DNA of 64,000 nucleotides from Tridacna crocea (Eukaryota; Mollusca; Bivalvia; Cardiida; Cardiidae): NCBI GenBank assembly GCA_943736015.1, contig OX031072.1:10381501-10445500 (forward strand), in the 5' to 3' direction. The translations under genes were made by a program, and so were the position numbers. The notes under the pieces were generated by a model. It was not told the origin of the DNA. It saw nothing but the letters and a program-made list of their open reading frames with translations, and did not search any database. Of the stretch, positions 32,475-44,465 are shown piece by piece (position 1 is the stretch's first letter; each line of letters begins with the position of its first letter).

Positions 32475-33307
32475 CCACAGGAATTTGACATTCTATAACC
32501 AAAATAAATGATAAAACATGAAGAAAAAAAATCTGCCCTATATAATATAAACACAAGGAACGCAACGTCTCGATTGCTGGCGCTAGCACCCGACAGCCTT
32601 TCCCAACCAAAATCACCCACGAAACAAACATTGATCATAATCTCATTTAGCCTAGCGATAGACAAGACAATAATGTACCTGCATCATCCGGCGATACCTC
32701 AATAGACACCTTTCAACCAGAGATATCCATCATGTTTTACAGCTCTATCGGGACATTTTGATTCATCCGGGAAGCCATTCGCTGACGTCACAGAAAGTAG
32801 CAGGTAGCGTATTTTCGTATTACTTATTACTATTATTTTTTTCGTTTTTAAGATACTTATGGACATCACATGATACTAAAGATTTTTCTAGAATCTTTAG
32901 TATCATTTGATGTCCATAAATATCTTAAAAACGAAAAAAATAATAGTAATACATGTAAGTAGTACGAAAATACGCTTCCTTGCACTTCTTGTGACGTCAG
33001 CGAATGGTTTCCCGGATAAATCAAAATGTCCTGATAGAGCTGTAAAATATGACGGATATCTCTGGTTGAAAGGTGTCTACTGAGGTATCGCCGGATGACG
33101 CAGGTACAGTATTGTCTTGTCTATCGCTAGGCTAAATGAGATTATGATCAATGTTTGTTTCGTGGGTGATTTTGGTTGGGAAATGCTGTCGGGTGCTAGC
33201 GCCAGCAATCGAGACGTTGCGTTCCTTGTGTTTATATTATATAGGGGAGATTTTTTTTTCATGTTTTATCATTTATTTTGGTATATATAGAATGTCAAAT
33301 TCCTGTG
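32475..33307. repeat. ~830-bp near-perfect palindrome
   Basis: The arms 32475-32884 and 32892-33307 are inverted copies around a 7-bp centre (TTTCTAG). The outer ends read CACAGGAATTTGACATTCTA and its reverse. Differences are few and scattered. Each arm holds the full palindrome TGACGTCA (32783-32790 and 32992-32999), the CREB/ATF consensus. It ends 170 bp before the putative first exon of KCTD7-like copy B. No transposase is seen. It may be a foldback element or a tail-to-tail pair. Confidence 0.9.
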
Positions 33308-33476
33308 AATCAACTAGATATTTCACGTCTATTTATAGGTATCAGCGGTAATATCCTGTCAAAGTTGATCTTCATTGCGCTGATTCGGATGTTAAATCTG
33401 TTCAACAATATTGTGTGAGGAGAGAAAAGCTTCTAGTCTCTATCTGCATAGATCTACTTTGTTGATAAACCGGATA

Positions 33477-35792
33477 ATGGATCACGAGGTGCGTACACTT
33501 TCGTTTTTGGTTGAACCCTTGAAGTAGAAAACGAAAGTAGGATGGACTGAGATCAGCCATGATGTTGAAATGTTTTGCGCAAGTGCTAATAAATAAACAT
33601 TATTCTCTCTTTAAAATCACCATGTAAAATATGAAACCTATGTTTTAGGTTCTCTAACAGTCCGTCGCTTAATGATTCTTGAACATAGTTTTTTTAGTCA
33701 CGAACTTAGCTAATAGATCTAGAATTTTAAGGCAGATCAAGATCTATTTCCCACCAAACAGAGCTGGACTCTTAATTCAGTTAATGCTTAGCCTGTTATA
33801 TAACTAAAGCAAAAATTTTAAAATGATTGGAAAAAAAAAACCAAGCATATATTGCCTTTTCAAAGTGTTCTTTTCTTGGAATGGGGTGGGGGGGGGAAAG
33901 AGGAAAATATGTCCATATCAGTCAATGTAGATCAAAGATCAGATCGCCTATTCTGTACAGTCAGATTTTGATCTACACTTTCAACCAAAGGAAAAGACCA
34001 GTTCCCAATTCATTTTAGCTACATTTAATTTTTCATCTGCATTTCTTTTTTTTTTTGGTGGGGGGGGGTCAAATCTAAGCTAAGTGTTGTCATAAAGTAT
34101 AGATTAGATGTAGGCCTAGTCCAGATTCCTGAAAAAAAAAGGAAGCATGATTGTACACTCTTACCAAAGTGTCAAGACAAATAACCATTATGATTTAACT
34201 ATAAAAATTTATTCAATGATGTGTAGAAAACATTGAGGGAAAAGGAGAAATGCTGGTTACCACCATTTTCTCCTTTGCCCATAATGTTTTCATAAGGCCT
34301 TTTCCCTTGGGTAGTTAAAACTAAGGATAGTATGGTAAAGGATTAAATCCCATTACGGTAATTTTTAAATCACATTCACTTTCTATTCTTGGAGATGTTG
34401 CACAGTTACTATTTTCTACTCTAGGTAGAGTTTCCAGACATAATCAAACTCAATGTTGGTGGAATCCATTACTCAACACTTTTGTCTACGCTAACGAAAG
34501 ACGCGGACAGCAAACTGGCAGCCATGTTTACTGGAACACTTCCTGTCTACAAAGATAAAGATGACAGATACTTTCTCGATGGCGATGGAAAACTTTTTCA
34601 ATATATTCTTGACTACCTACGAGCTGATGTCCTCCCATATCAAGTTATTCCAAACACTGGTGGATTTGGTGATCCCACTAACTTTCCAAATGGGATTGAT
34701 AAAACTTTCATGGCACTTTATAAAGAAGCAGTTTTGTTTGGTCTTAAAGGACTTGCATGCCACCTTGAACGATACAAAGGAATATATGTAGAAAAGCAGC
34801 TGGAGAGTTTCCGTGAATCGAAAGCTGGCTATGACGAATGCATGTCAAGCATATTGCAATCTGTTCCCATAAAATCAATGCTTGGAAGCTCTTACACCAT
34901 TGTGGTGCTTAAGGAGACAGTGGATGGGCAGCCAGCAATATGCTGCGAACATACCTGTACTTACAATTACCCATCCAACAGTTTTTTAAAACCACCCCAA
35001 GTATTCCAGAAAGACTTGGCAATAGTAGAAGTTCCATTTGTAATGGATCACACAGTTCTCAATTGCCTGTACATAGATTTGACACGCATTGGTTTTAGTG
35101 TCAATTGTGGTATGACACAGTGTAATTTTCTGTGTGAGAGGGAGCCGAGAAATGTATTTGGATCCTCTCCATTTGGACCAAGAGCCCGGAGACAGTGCTG
35201 TGGGGAACCAGTATATTACATACAGATCAACTGGTCTTTAGCACCATTTGGGGCTGCATTTAGTGACCAAGGCTTCTCATTTGGAGGAGGACAGACTGTA
35301 TCTTCACCTTTTGGTGGGCAGGCTGGATTTAGCAGCAAAGCACAGACTGGATGTTTTGGGAACCCACAAAGTAATAAAGGTGAGGGTACTCTATTTGGTT
35401 CTCAACAAAGCAGCTTTGGCCTGACAGGATTTGGTTCCCAACAAAACAGTCAGACTGGTTTTAGATTTGGTCAAAGTGAGGTTATTCGGGGATGTGGTAC
35501 TTTTGGTTCTCAGCAAAGCAGCTCTGGACAGACAGGATTGTTTGGTTCCCAACAAAACAGTCAGACTGGTTTTGGATTAGGTCAAAGTGAGGTTTGTGTG
35601 GGAGGTGGTGCATTTGGTCCTCAGCAAAGTAGCTCAGGACAAACTGGGTTTGGAGGAGTCTTTGGAAGTGGAACTAAAACAGTTTCAGGTCAAAGTGCAT
35701 TCACTTTTGGACAAGCAAAGGGCAATCAGAGCTCTGGATTCAATTTTGGCCAGGCATCACAAAATCAACAGAGCCAAGTTAAGGAAAATTAG
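33477..35792 (+). CDS. KCTD7-like BTB protein with FG tail (copy B), truncated by nonsense
   Basis: The proposed exon 1 (33477-33488) reads ATG-GAT-CAC-GAG then donor GTGCGT. Exon 2 (34425-35792) starts after CTCTAG in the same phase with Val-Glu-Phe-Pro. The exon 1 call rests on phase, donor and position only. BTB and KCTD7-like regions match copy A almost throughout, with a two-codon deletion (FGDPTNF for FGFSGPTNF). The FG tail has fewer and degraded units. CAG became TAG at 35790-35792, removing 75 residues that copy A has, and a second stop (AGA to TGA) follows downstream. The product would be ~459 aa with the BTB intact. It may be a decaying copy or a functional shortened form. Confidence 0.7.
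33928..33977. repeat. GATCAAAGATCAGATC hairpin
   Basis: Imperfect inverted repeat GATCAAAGATCAGATC ... GTCAGATTTTGATC, of the same class as 14757-14805. Its right part is also the first bases of the window. Confidence 0.55.
34160..34346 (-). mobile_element. TTAA palindrome MITE, upstream of KCTD7-like exon (copy B)
   Basis: Counterpart of 158-326, ending GGTAAAGGATTAA. The core has gained unpaired changes (ACCACCATTTTC). Confidence 0.75.
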
Positions 35793-35987
35793 AGAGTTTT
35801 TAGCCTTGGATCATGAGGTTTTGGGAATCAACCCAAACAAGGTCTTTCCCAAGAAGCATCTGCTCAGTCAAGCCAGTCTAGTACACAAGTTCCTAAGACA
35901 GGATTCAGTTTTGGTCAACCAAGTCTGTTTGGGCAGCCTGTATCCACTGATCAACAAGAGGAAAGCACTACTACCCAGAACCAGATG

Positions 35988-36218
35988 TTAAACCAATTAA
36001 CAGAGTGACAAAATTTAAGCATTGTACAAATTGAAAGTATTTGCTGACGACAATTTCAATGTTGCTTGAACAGGGCAATCATTTTTTGATGGAGCAGAAA
36101 ACATTTGGGGAAAAGAAAAAAATGCTGGTGACCAGCATTTTCTCCTTTTCCCCAAATGTTTTCAACAGGCTTCTTTCCCAGGGTTGTTAAAAGTCGTCAT
36201 CGTGTGGTATAGGGTTAA
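35988..36218 (-). mobile_element. TTAA palindrome MITE at the KCTD7-like 3' end (copy B)
   Basis: Same insertion as 2194-2423. The CATTTGGGG/CCCCAAATG variant is kept, but the left arm now reads AAAAGAAAAAAATGC against an unchanged right arm. Confidence 0.85.
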
Positions 36219-36298
36219 AGGATTTAAAGCAGGGAAAGAGGGTGAAGAAGATTTGTGAACAATAAGATTTGATTTATATGACTCTATGGTTATCTTAA

Positions 36299-36440
36299 TT
36301 AACCCTTTACCAAACCATTCCTACTTTTGACGACCCTGAGAAAGAAGCCTTTAAAAAACAATGTGGGAAAAGGAGAAAATGCTGGTAACCAGCATTTTTC
36401 TCCTTTTCCCACAATGTTTTCTACCCTTCACAAAACATAT
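36299..36440 (+). mobile_element. TTAA palindrome MITE, cut by later insertion
   Basis: TTAACCCTTTACCAAACC and the full palindrome, then similarity stops near CACAAAACATATTT, where the DIRS-type element region begins. Confidence 0.8.
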
Positions 36441-39400
36441 TTACATGTTATATACAATTCCTGTTGTAAAGCATGATAAAAAGTCAGCACATAATTAAAT
36501 GATTAAACTAGACTTATCGAGAGGGAAGTGGAAGCTTGATACAGATTTTATCGTCTGCAAACTCCGGGAAGGGCTTACACAGAGATGATGTGGCTTGTTG
36601 CTTGCAGAATCAGTCTTTAGAGTCCATATGATGCCAAGTTGTTGATGCCATATCCAACAAAGTGGCATTGATCAGGCTTGTACAGAGAATAGAAGGGGTT
36701 GGGAGGGTGGGTGTGGAAGCCCTTCCGGGAGTTTGCAGACGATAAAATCCTGATCAACCTTCGACTTCCCTGTCGGTAAGTCTAGTTTAATCATTTAATT
36801 TTATTGTTTGCACAGCTCCAAGAAGGGCTCCACAGAGATTTTAGAGACTTCTCTGTTCAAGCTGAATTGCGCACTTTAGTGCATCTTGTCCATGTGAATT
36901 GATATAAATGTAAACAGTTTATGATTTTATCCATTTTTTATATATATTTATGAAACAAAAGTTTTGACAGAAGAAAATTTATCGCAAGAATATACATTCT
37001 ACAACTGATCATATTATGTCTTCGATAAGAGACTAGTTTGTATTGAAATTTCTTGCCGACTTACTTTATCATAAAATTTCGCAAAAGTGGAAACATATTG
37101 TTCCAAACCGCTGTTTTTAGCAAACTTTGAAGTTGAAAACCTCTGGATTTAGCTTTACTAGTTGCTGCTGACCTTGTACTTTGAGGCCCGTAACATGACA
37201 AAACACCAGCCTTATGTAGAAAAGTCCTGACCTAACGGCTCAGTTGCTTTCGCTAAAACCCTTATGAGGTCTTTGAGTGCTGACAAGTAATTTCTCACTC
37301 TTCTGAAGATCCTTAGTTCTATCAATGTATTCTTTAAAAACTTTAACAATACACAACTGCTATGAAACTCATATGACTTAAAGGCCCAGGATGCTTCCCT
37401 GGCCTTGACTGCTTTAGCAAATTATTTAGATGTATTATCATTTTGTGTCCAACAAAAGATATATCTGATAAATTGATCAAATGTAGAGTTTGACACCTCT
37501 GTGCCGTGAGTAATAGAAACAATACTGCCAACTTCCCTGACAGTGTCATTAATGTTAAATCTTCTTGTAGTCTCTTTTTGTAATTAAGCACCGTTTGAAC
37601 ATCCCAAATCTCATTAAATAGTGGCAATGAAGGTCGTAATTCAAAAAAAACTTTCATAAATTTATTAATGATTATGCAGCTACCAAAGTTTTCCGAGCAA
37701 ACGCTAGCCTAACAAGTTGATAAATGGCTGTCCTTGCAGTCTTAATAGCTATATCCAGCACTTTTTTTATATAAAGGGGTGAAAAAAGTTATAATATAGG
37801 ATGGAGCAGGTGACAAGAAATTAAAATGTCTCCTTTTAGCATATTTTATCCATCTGTTCAGATACCTAGCATAGGTTTTCCGGTAGCAGTTCTCCAGGAT
37901 GCTATGATTATATCAGCTGATGCATCTGGTATGGCTTGTTCCCGTAATGCTTCCCTGATATACGAAAAAAACCCAGTTCTAGATGTTTCAATGGATGTCT
38001 CTTCTCTGGTTTGTGATGAAGGTTGAGGACCTTGTGGGCTGATGGGATTATGCACCAATCCTGACAAAGAAGCTTTAGGAGATGTGGCCACTAAGTCTAT
38101 GTTTTCCATACTGGTGCAACAAGTGCTACTTCGGCCTGATCCATTTGTATTTTTTGAAGGATTCTTGGGATTACACTGACAGGAGGGAACATATATAAAA
38201 CTTTTTTGTCCCAGTTCATAGAAAATGCATCCACTGTGAAAGCTTCATGGTCAGAATAGAATGAGACATACTTCTTCAGTTTGGCATTTAGTCGAGATAC
38301 AAACATATCTATTTCAACTAATGGATATAATGACCTGATTTTCTGGAAAACTGAATTGTCTAAAGACCATTCTAAGTCATCTCTGTATGACCTTGACAAT
38401 GTATCTGCTTCCTCATTTATTGCTCCCGGAATATGTGCAGCAGTTATATGAATTTCTTTACTAATACACCAGATCCATATTTCACGGGCAATATGATTTA
38501 GATCTTGTTTCTTCCCCCCAAATTTGTTTATGTAAAACAAGTTGTATTGTCAGTTAAAATTCGAATGTGGACTTTTTCTTTCCCTTTTGCCAAGGCCATA
38601 ATCCCGAGTTTACAACATGCTTTAAGTTCTAGAACATTTATATGCAAAGATTGCTCATCTACAGACCAAACCCCTTTTGTAAATGACCTCACAGACCTGA
38701 TTTCTGCCCCCCCCCCCAACCACTCATACTTCTACTACACATATCGTAATGTAATGGGGGTAATGGGGCTCTTTTCACAGACTAATTGATAGTTATGATG
38801 TAAATTAACGATCTACCATTTCAGATGAAATTTCACCTGTCATAATTATGAAGGCATTGAATTTATCATGTTTCCAGTTTAAATTTTGTTCTTTTATCTT
38901 TTCCAAAGGTTTATAGAATAAAGGTGCATATCGGACACCAGGCTCACATACCACTAACATGCCAATCAAACTAGCGAAAATTCGAATGGTTGCAAATTTT
39001 GGTCCATAGATTTCTTTACACAAGACAGTAATGTTATCAATTTTCTCTGCTGTTGGTCTAATGGTCATTGTTTTTGAGCAAAGCAGAAAGCCAATGAAGG
39101 TTATCTGTCTTGTGGGAATTAAAACTGACTTGTCGATGCGCCATAAAACAACATTCCTTCATTCATTCATTTGCTGAAATGTTATCACTGTATTCCAGGT
39201 ATGTTTGCCCCTGAAGACATGAGTCATCAATGTATGCTGTGCTCATATACCCTCTTTCCCTTAGATATGCAAAAACTGGTTTGAGGACTGTGGTGAAAAG
39301 GTGTGGCGAAGTCACCAATCCCATTACAAGGCTTGTAAATTCATATTTTTGATTGTCAAACCAAAACCTAAAATACTTTCTGTGCTTTTTGTGGTATTTG

Positions 39401-40854
39401 TCAAAGACAATACCACTATGAGTTCAATATTAAATTTTGAAGACCATGTATCGTGTTTTGTGCAAAACCAAAGGAAATAAACCCAACTAAAATCAAGTTT
39501 TCCTAGGCAAATGAGTTTTTCGGTAGCACTCATGTATGTAATTGATAAGGATGTTAAAAAACACTGGGTGAGGCCACTGATTGTAGAAATGCTAATTTTT
39601 TATTGAAAGTAGCTTCACTTGCTCATAGCCTTCTATTAGCATATTGATACAAAATTTGTCTAACGATCGCTTGGTCCTAAACTTTTTCATTCCAAAACCA
39701 TTTCGTCCACTGACTTGTTAATCGCATGATTGCGCCTACTCCGTTTGATTGGGCATGAATATTTATAGATCAAAATTATTGGTTGTAATGTTGAAAATTT
39801 AATGTAAATGGCCAAAGATATTTCAGAGTCATAGTTTCCAGGTACAAATTTAATCTTATTCAATATATTTACATGGTTTCTCTCTATCCATGATGCATCC
39901 TACTATCAAGGGATGTTGCTCCTGAGTCCTCCTTTTAATCAAAGGGAGACCTCCAATACACAAATAATCCTAACTTTGTTGTGACTACTCTTCCTTCAAC
40001 CAAAAGGGTATTCATTTAATTAATAGGGTGATTTTCAAGCCAGTATTTGAATATTTTTACTCTTTTTCTTTCAAAATAATGATTTCACGCAATGGCTACC
40101 TTGACAAATACCACTTAAGCGTTCTCAACGCTTTGATTTGTAACCGGAATGGAGTAATAGCTTTCGCATAAATCCACATATCCAAAATAGCAATCTTTTC
40201 GCATTAAATTGATAGCACACTGTAGTGTTTCCATTTTGAAATGAAGAGGGTCTATATTCTCACTGAAATGTTTTAAATTCAAAATAATCCTAATTTTGTT
40301 ATTCTTTTTTAGCCTAATGAAAATATTTGAGATGAATTCCCCTGGAACATAGTCAGTTTTTTTTTCAATGATATTGCAATTTAGAAACTGATTTAGTTCT
40401 TCTTGGATCTTAATGTGTTCATATTTGCTAACTTTTGTTTGTCTTGAAAGGAAGTTTTGAATTGGTTACCTATCTATTTCCACATGATAGCCAGAAATGA
40501 TCTGTAGAATCCAATTGTCATTTGTAAGTTCCCTCCAGTTTTCCAAAAAAACCACACGAATTTGACCACATCCTTAATGTGGGACGTCAGAACACCTGTA
40601 TTGGGGTTACAGCTGTTGCTGGTGTGATCCAAGGCCCGCACTAATGGGATGAGTGCCTGATTCAAAATTGCAATACTCTTTTGCTTGGCAACATCATGGG
40701 ATTTTGTAAACATCTTTAATTGATCCCAAAGAAACCCATCCACTCTAGGAATTTGCAAATTCTGGACATTTTTTGGACGCTTGTTGTTTTCAACTAGGGC
40801 TTTCATCTTTTCGAGGTTTGGTTGTCCATGAAGACTCTTATTAATGACCTCGAG

Positions 40855-40867
40855 GGGGGGGGGGGGT
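40855..40867 (+). repeat. Poly-G tract (~13 G)
   Basis: Run of G directly upstream (in element orientation) of the gag-like frame. Confidence 0.7.
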
Positions 40868-41323
40868 CCCACCGAAAACGCACTTGTCTTATTATACGAT
40901 ACTTTGATTTCCTGATTCCAGCGGATGTTAGCAGTTTACAAGAAAAGTCAACGTTTCCAGTTCTAACCATAGGGAGTTCTCAACATTTGGAACTGTTTTT
41001 AAAATTCACTTTTTATTTTTTTTTAAATTTATTTATGTATTTTTTTTCTTTCTTACATTTGTTGAAAAGAAAGGTTGCTGCTGGTATACCTAATGCAGGC
41101 CAAAGATCGACCGACCTGCCAGTAACCTGACAATGTATTGTAAGCCACTCGTATCTAAATCCTACAAGATACATGATTTGAACATTCGCCTTTTATGTTT
41201 CACCGCAATCATTTGGCAGATTGTCTTTGTATCAATGCTTTTTGCATGGTTCAAGTGTATAAATCATTTGTCAATGAGATATCAATTCATGGTGTATTTA
41301 CAAACGCATTCGTTTGTAACGGA

Positions 41324-41432
41324 GGACGGACGTTTTGGCCACGGACGTTTTGGCCAGGACGTTTTGGCCAGGACGTTTTGGCCACGGACGTTTTGGCCAC
41401 CTATATTGAAAAAACGGACGTTTTGGCCAAAT
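41324..41432 (+). repeat. GACGTTTTGGCCA word array
   Basis: Six copies of GACGTTTTGGCCA, five nearly head to tail and one after a 15-bp gap. It lies in the region between gag-like frame and terminal repeat of the DIRS-type element and is probably a nested insertion. No inverted partner was found. Confidence 0.75.
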
Positions 41433-41951
41433 CTATTATATATGTACTTATTATAGATATTAAAGCTACAAACATATTTAATTTACTTATTTGATCAACA
41501 TTTTAGACCTTTATTGCAATTTTTTATTATAACAGATGGTTTCAAGACTTTGTATCTGTGTCTTTTCAATCTTTAATAAGTACTTATATACTGATGGCCA
41601 TGGACAATTGTGTAGAAGGTTTGGTAGTACATTATAAAAATATATGGTGGGATCTTTGATTTGTGCTTTTGAATTATTACTAATGCAGATATATATATTT
41701 TGTGAAAGCCGTGTAATCATTTTATAAGTGTATAGTACTGCTACATATCCACTATTATATTTAAATGTACACAACCTCGCGCTGTAATTTTTCATAACTG
41801 TTGGATGATTAAGGATTAAAGTAAATGCCTATTTTAATTCCAGACGACACTATCCTCACATTTGATCATGACTGTATTTTACATAAATGCTGTGCAATAT
41901 CAAACAGGTCCCATTCACGAAGCTGATAACCACATTTTTGCCAAAATTCCA

Positions 41952-41972
41952 GGGGGGGGGGGGGGGGGGGGG
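41952..41972 (+). repeat. Poly-G tract (21 G)
   Basis: A run of 21 G inside the DIRS-type element region. Confidence 0.9.
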
Positions 41973-42812
41973 TCTGGACCCTGCTCCCCCCTCTGGATCC
42001 GCCCATGCAGTCATTCAGATCCAGTCATCCTCCTATCCTCTGATAGGGGAACACAGAGAACAAAGAGATTAAGGAATCTTAATTAGGTACCTGAACATTT
42101 TTTTCTGCTAACTCATAAATCTTACCTCGATATTCTACCATCAAACAGATGAAGATCCACTATCCCAAGGGCAATTGATTTAAACACCTGGATATTGGAA
42201 ACTATTTACAGTTATTTTCTAAATTGTGTAAGTAATAGACCCTAAATTAAGTGTGACTGTCTCCTGCAAGTCTTAGCCTCGTTCTGATTCTGCAAGCAAC
42301 AAGCCATGTCATCACTGTGGAGCCCTTCTGGAAGTTATGCAGACGATAAAATTATAGATCAACAGCCTTCCTTCTTGGGTTTGTTAGAATAATGGAATTT
42401 TTTTATGAAGGCTTAAAGGTGGCCCTTCAGATTCTGAGACAAAAATTTTAAAAAAGTACAAAAAAATCATCCTTATACTCCCAAAGCAATTTAATTTTCT
42501 TTCATAAAACCGCAGTAGTCGAAAACTATCTGACAACAAGAGAAATTAGAGATTTACTACAGCCCAGGTCAACACCGACGGGAAACACGATCTATTTTTA
42601 CATGAGCAACTCGCTCATTTATATACTTAAAATACACATACGAAGCTTCAAAAGTATCGTCCGAAGAAAAAATTATGGAAAAATAATTACATGTTTGTTA
42701 TGTAATGGAATTTAAGCATCATTAGTCTCATGCCAGTCACTTAACATTCCCACAATGCTTTATTTATTTTTGGCATGAAATCTGAAAATAGCTTAAGAGG
42801 CTACGTAGTCTT

Positions 42813-43041
42813 TTAACCCTTTCCCAAACGGAAAACTTTGAACCAGACCAAATTGAAAGCATTTTGCAGGTGACAAATTAACAGTTGCTAAAAAGATGAT
42901 TTTTCTATATGACAGGGTAGAAAACATTGTGGGAAAAGGAGAAAATGCTGGTTACCAGCATTTCCTCCTTTTCCCATAATGTTTTCAAAAGGCTTCTATT
43001 CCTGACACGTAAAAACCAGGGATTGTTTGGGAAAGGGTCAA
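42813..43041 (-). mobile_element. TTAA palindrome MITE, first of an abutting pair
   Basis: TTAACCCTTTCCCAAACG at the left and GGGAAAGGGTCAA at the right. It shares its end tetranucleotide with the next MITE. Confidence 0.9.
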
Positions 43042-43266
43042 CCCATGACCACACAATCCCTACTTTTGACACCCCTGAGAAAGAAGCCTTTAGAAAACAT
43101 TGTGGAAAAAGGAGAAAATGCTGCTAACCAGTATTTTCTCCTTTTTCCACAATGTTTTCTACTCTTCACAAATAAGTTTCAAATTTTTAAGTCACATTTA
43201 TTTTGTCGTCTGCAAATGCTTTCAATTTAGACAAACCTAAAATTTTGTCATTTGGTAATGGGTTAA
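43038..43266 (+). mobile_element. TTAA palindrome MITE, second of an abutting pair
   Basis: TCAACCCATGACCACACAAT at the left and TTTGGTAATGGGTTAA at the right, with the core intact apart from GCTAACCAGTA. Confidence 0.9.
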
Positions 43267-43411
43267 GGGAATACCATCTAAAAATTTTTTTTTGTAAATT
43301 TATGATTCTTAATCATTGATGATTTGTATTGTTTTTTTCATATAAATTTCAATGATATACTAGTATATATTTTTCAATATGGTGTTATGTGAAAATTCTA
43401 AATACCCACTT

Positions 43412-43627
43412 TTAACTCTTTACCAAACGAGAAATTTTTGGACTGGACCAAATTGAAAGCATTTGCAGATGACAAAATAAATGTGACTGAAAATTGAAAT
43501 TTGGTTTAGGAAGGGTAGAAAACATTGTGAGAAAAGGTTACCAGCATTTTATCCTTTTTCCACAATGTTTTCAAAAGCTGTCTTTTTCAGGGTGGTCAAA
43601 AAGCTGGACTGTGTGGTAAAGGGTTAG
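43412..43627 (-). mobile_element. TTAA palindrome MITE
   Basis: TTAACTCTTTACCAAACG at the left and GTGGTAAAGGGTTAG at the right. One arm has an ~11-bp deletion (AAAAGGTTACCAGC). Beyond it, DNA shared with copy A resumes. Confidence 0.85.
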
Positions 43628-44313
43628 TGCTACTTTTAGCATTATTAGTCATGTTTCTGTGACAGATCACTAATTCATAATTATATGCCTCAAGTTTCTC
43701 CAGTCTTATGGTGTTTGTAGTGTTTTGTACAAGGAAACTTCTATAAAAAACTCTATGTTGTCAGTGAAGATCTAACCCGAGAATATCCGTTGCCTGCACA
43801 TGTCAGATTCTTTGAAGATTCAACCTGTCTGCCTTGACACATCATCCAGCCCCATGTACCTGAGAAAATGAAAAGTAGGGCTTATAAATACAGAAAATAT
43901 TAGCTCTTTATCCAAGCTGTTTTCATAAATGACCTATGCATAGGTTACATGCTAGCGCTGAGTGAATCACACTAGTAATGTAGCATTTTATTGAGTAAAA
44001 ATTTATTTCATTATATAGCTATAAGTCCTAGAATTTCCAAGTGTAATAAATTTTGACATCATCAGTAGTGACGATATCAACTTTCATTTTCAATTCGTGC
44101 CATAATTTAGGAGTTGCTGTTTTTTTCATTAAGCACTTAAAGATAGTGCTAATTGTAAGTTTTATATTTTTAACCAGACAATCCAACTACTTTTCTCAGT
44201 CTAAACAAAAAAAAATAAATAAATAAAATTACAAAAATATTCTTGGAAAAGGAGGAAATATTTTTAAGAATATTTTAGAAATAATAATGTTAATAAGGTA
44301 TATAATACATTGA

Positions 44314-44465
44314 ATAATCAACTGGTTGTTTTTGATATGAAAAACATCTCACTCAGATGCATTGTAAGGCGTTAAAAAAATCTCGTGCTGCTCACTCGCT
44401 TTTTCAAGACCTTACAATGCATCCTCATGAGATATTTTTCATATCAAAAAGAACCAGTTGATTAT
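44314..44465. mobile_element. ~150-bp foldback MITE
   Basis: The ends ATAATCAACTGGTTGTTTTT and its inverse at AAAAAGAACCAGTTGATTAT pair, continuing through TGATATGAAAAA and GCATTGTAAGG. Copy A lacks it. Confidence 0.8.

Larger units (their letters stand above)
36490..42405 (-). mobile_element. DIRS-type tyrosine-recombinase retrotransposon, decayed
   Basis: Minus-strand remnants in order: gag-like (40872-40474), reverse transcriptase with AYIDDSCLQGQTY near 39220, the RT/RNase H connection (39068-38805), RNase H (38719-38528 with INVLELKA and LTDNTT; 38540-38097 with HIPGAINEEADTLSR), and a tyrosine recombinase start (38109-37858, SADIIIASWRTATGK) and C-terminal half (37657-37343, LTAQRCQTLHLI, LLKQSRPGKHPG). 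The ends are inverted repeats: 36497-36612 pairs with 42284-42400. An extra internal copy lies at 36712-36800. Inverted termini plus recombinase define DIRS-like elements, which integrate without target duplication. Frameshifts throughout mean it is inactive. It is absent from copy A. Confidence 0.8.
42417..43411 (-). mobile_element. 540-bp TTAA element (AGGTGG ends), copy 3, with two nested MITEs
   Basis: Inverse orientation to copies 1 and 2. Flanking TTAA lies at 42413-42416 and 43412-43415. Two MITEs (42813-43266) interrupt it at its internal CTTTTAAGGG. Copies 1 and 2 keep the uninterrupted site, which proves a TTAA target for the MITEs. Confidence 0.85.

Noticed and set aside
41195..41494. 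Frames over the GACGTTTTGGCCA array
   Set aside because: The protein repeats (TFWP, FWPR) are translations of the 13-bp word array only.
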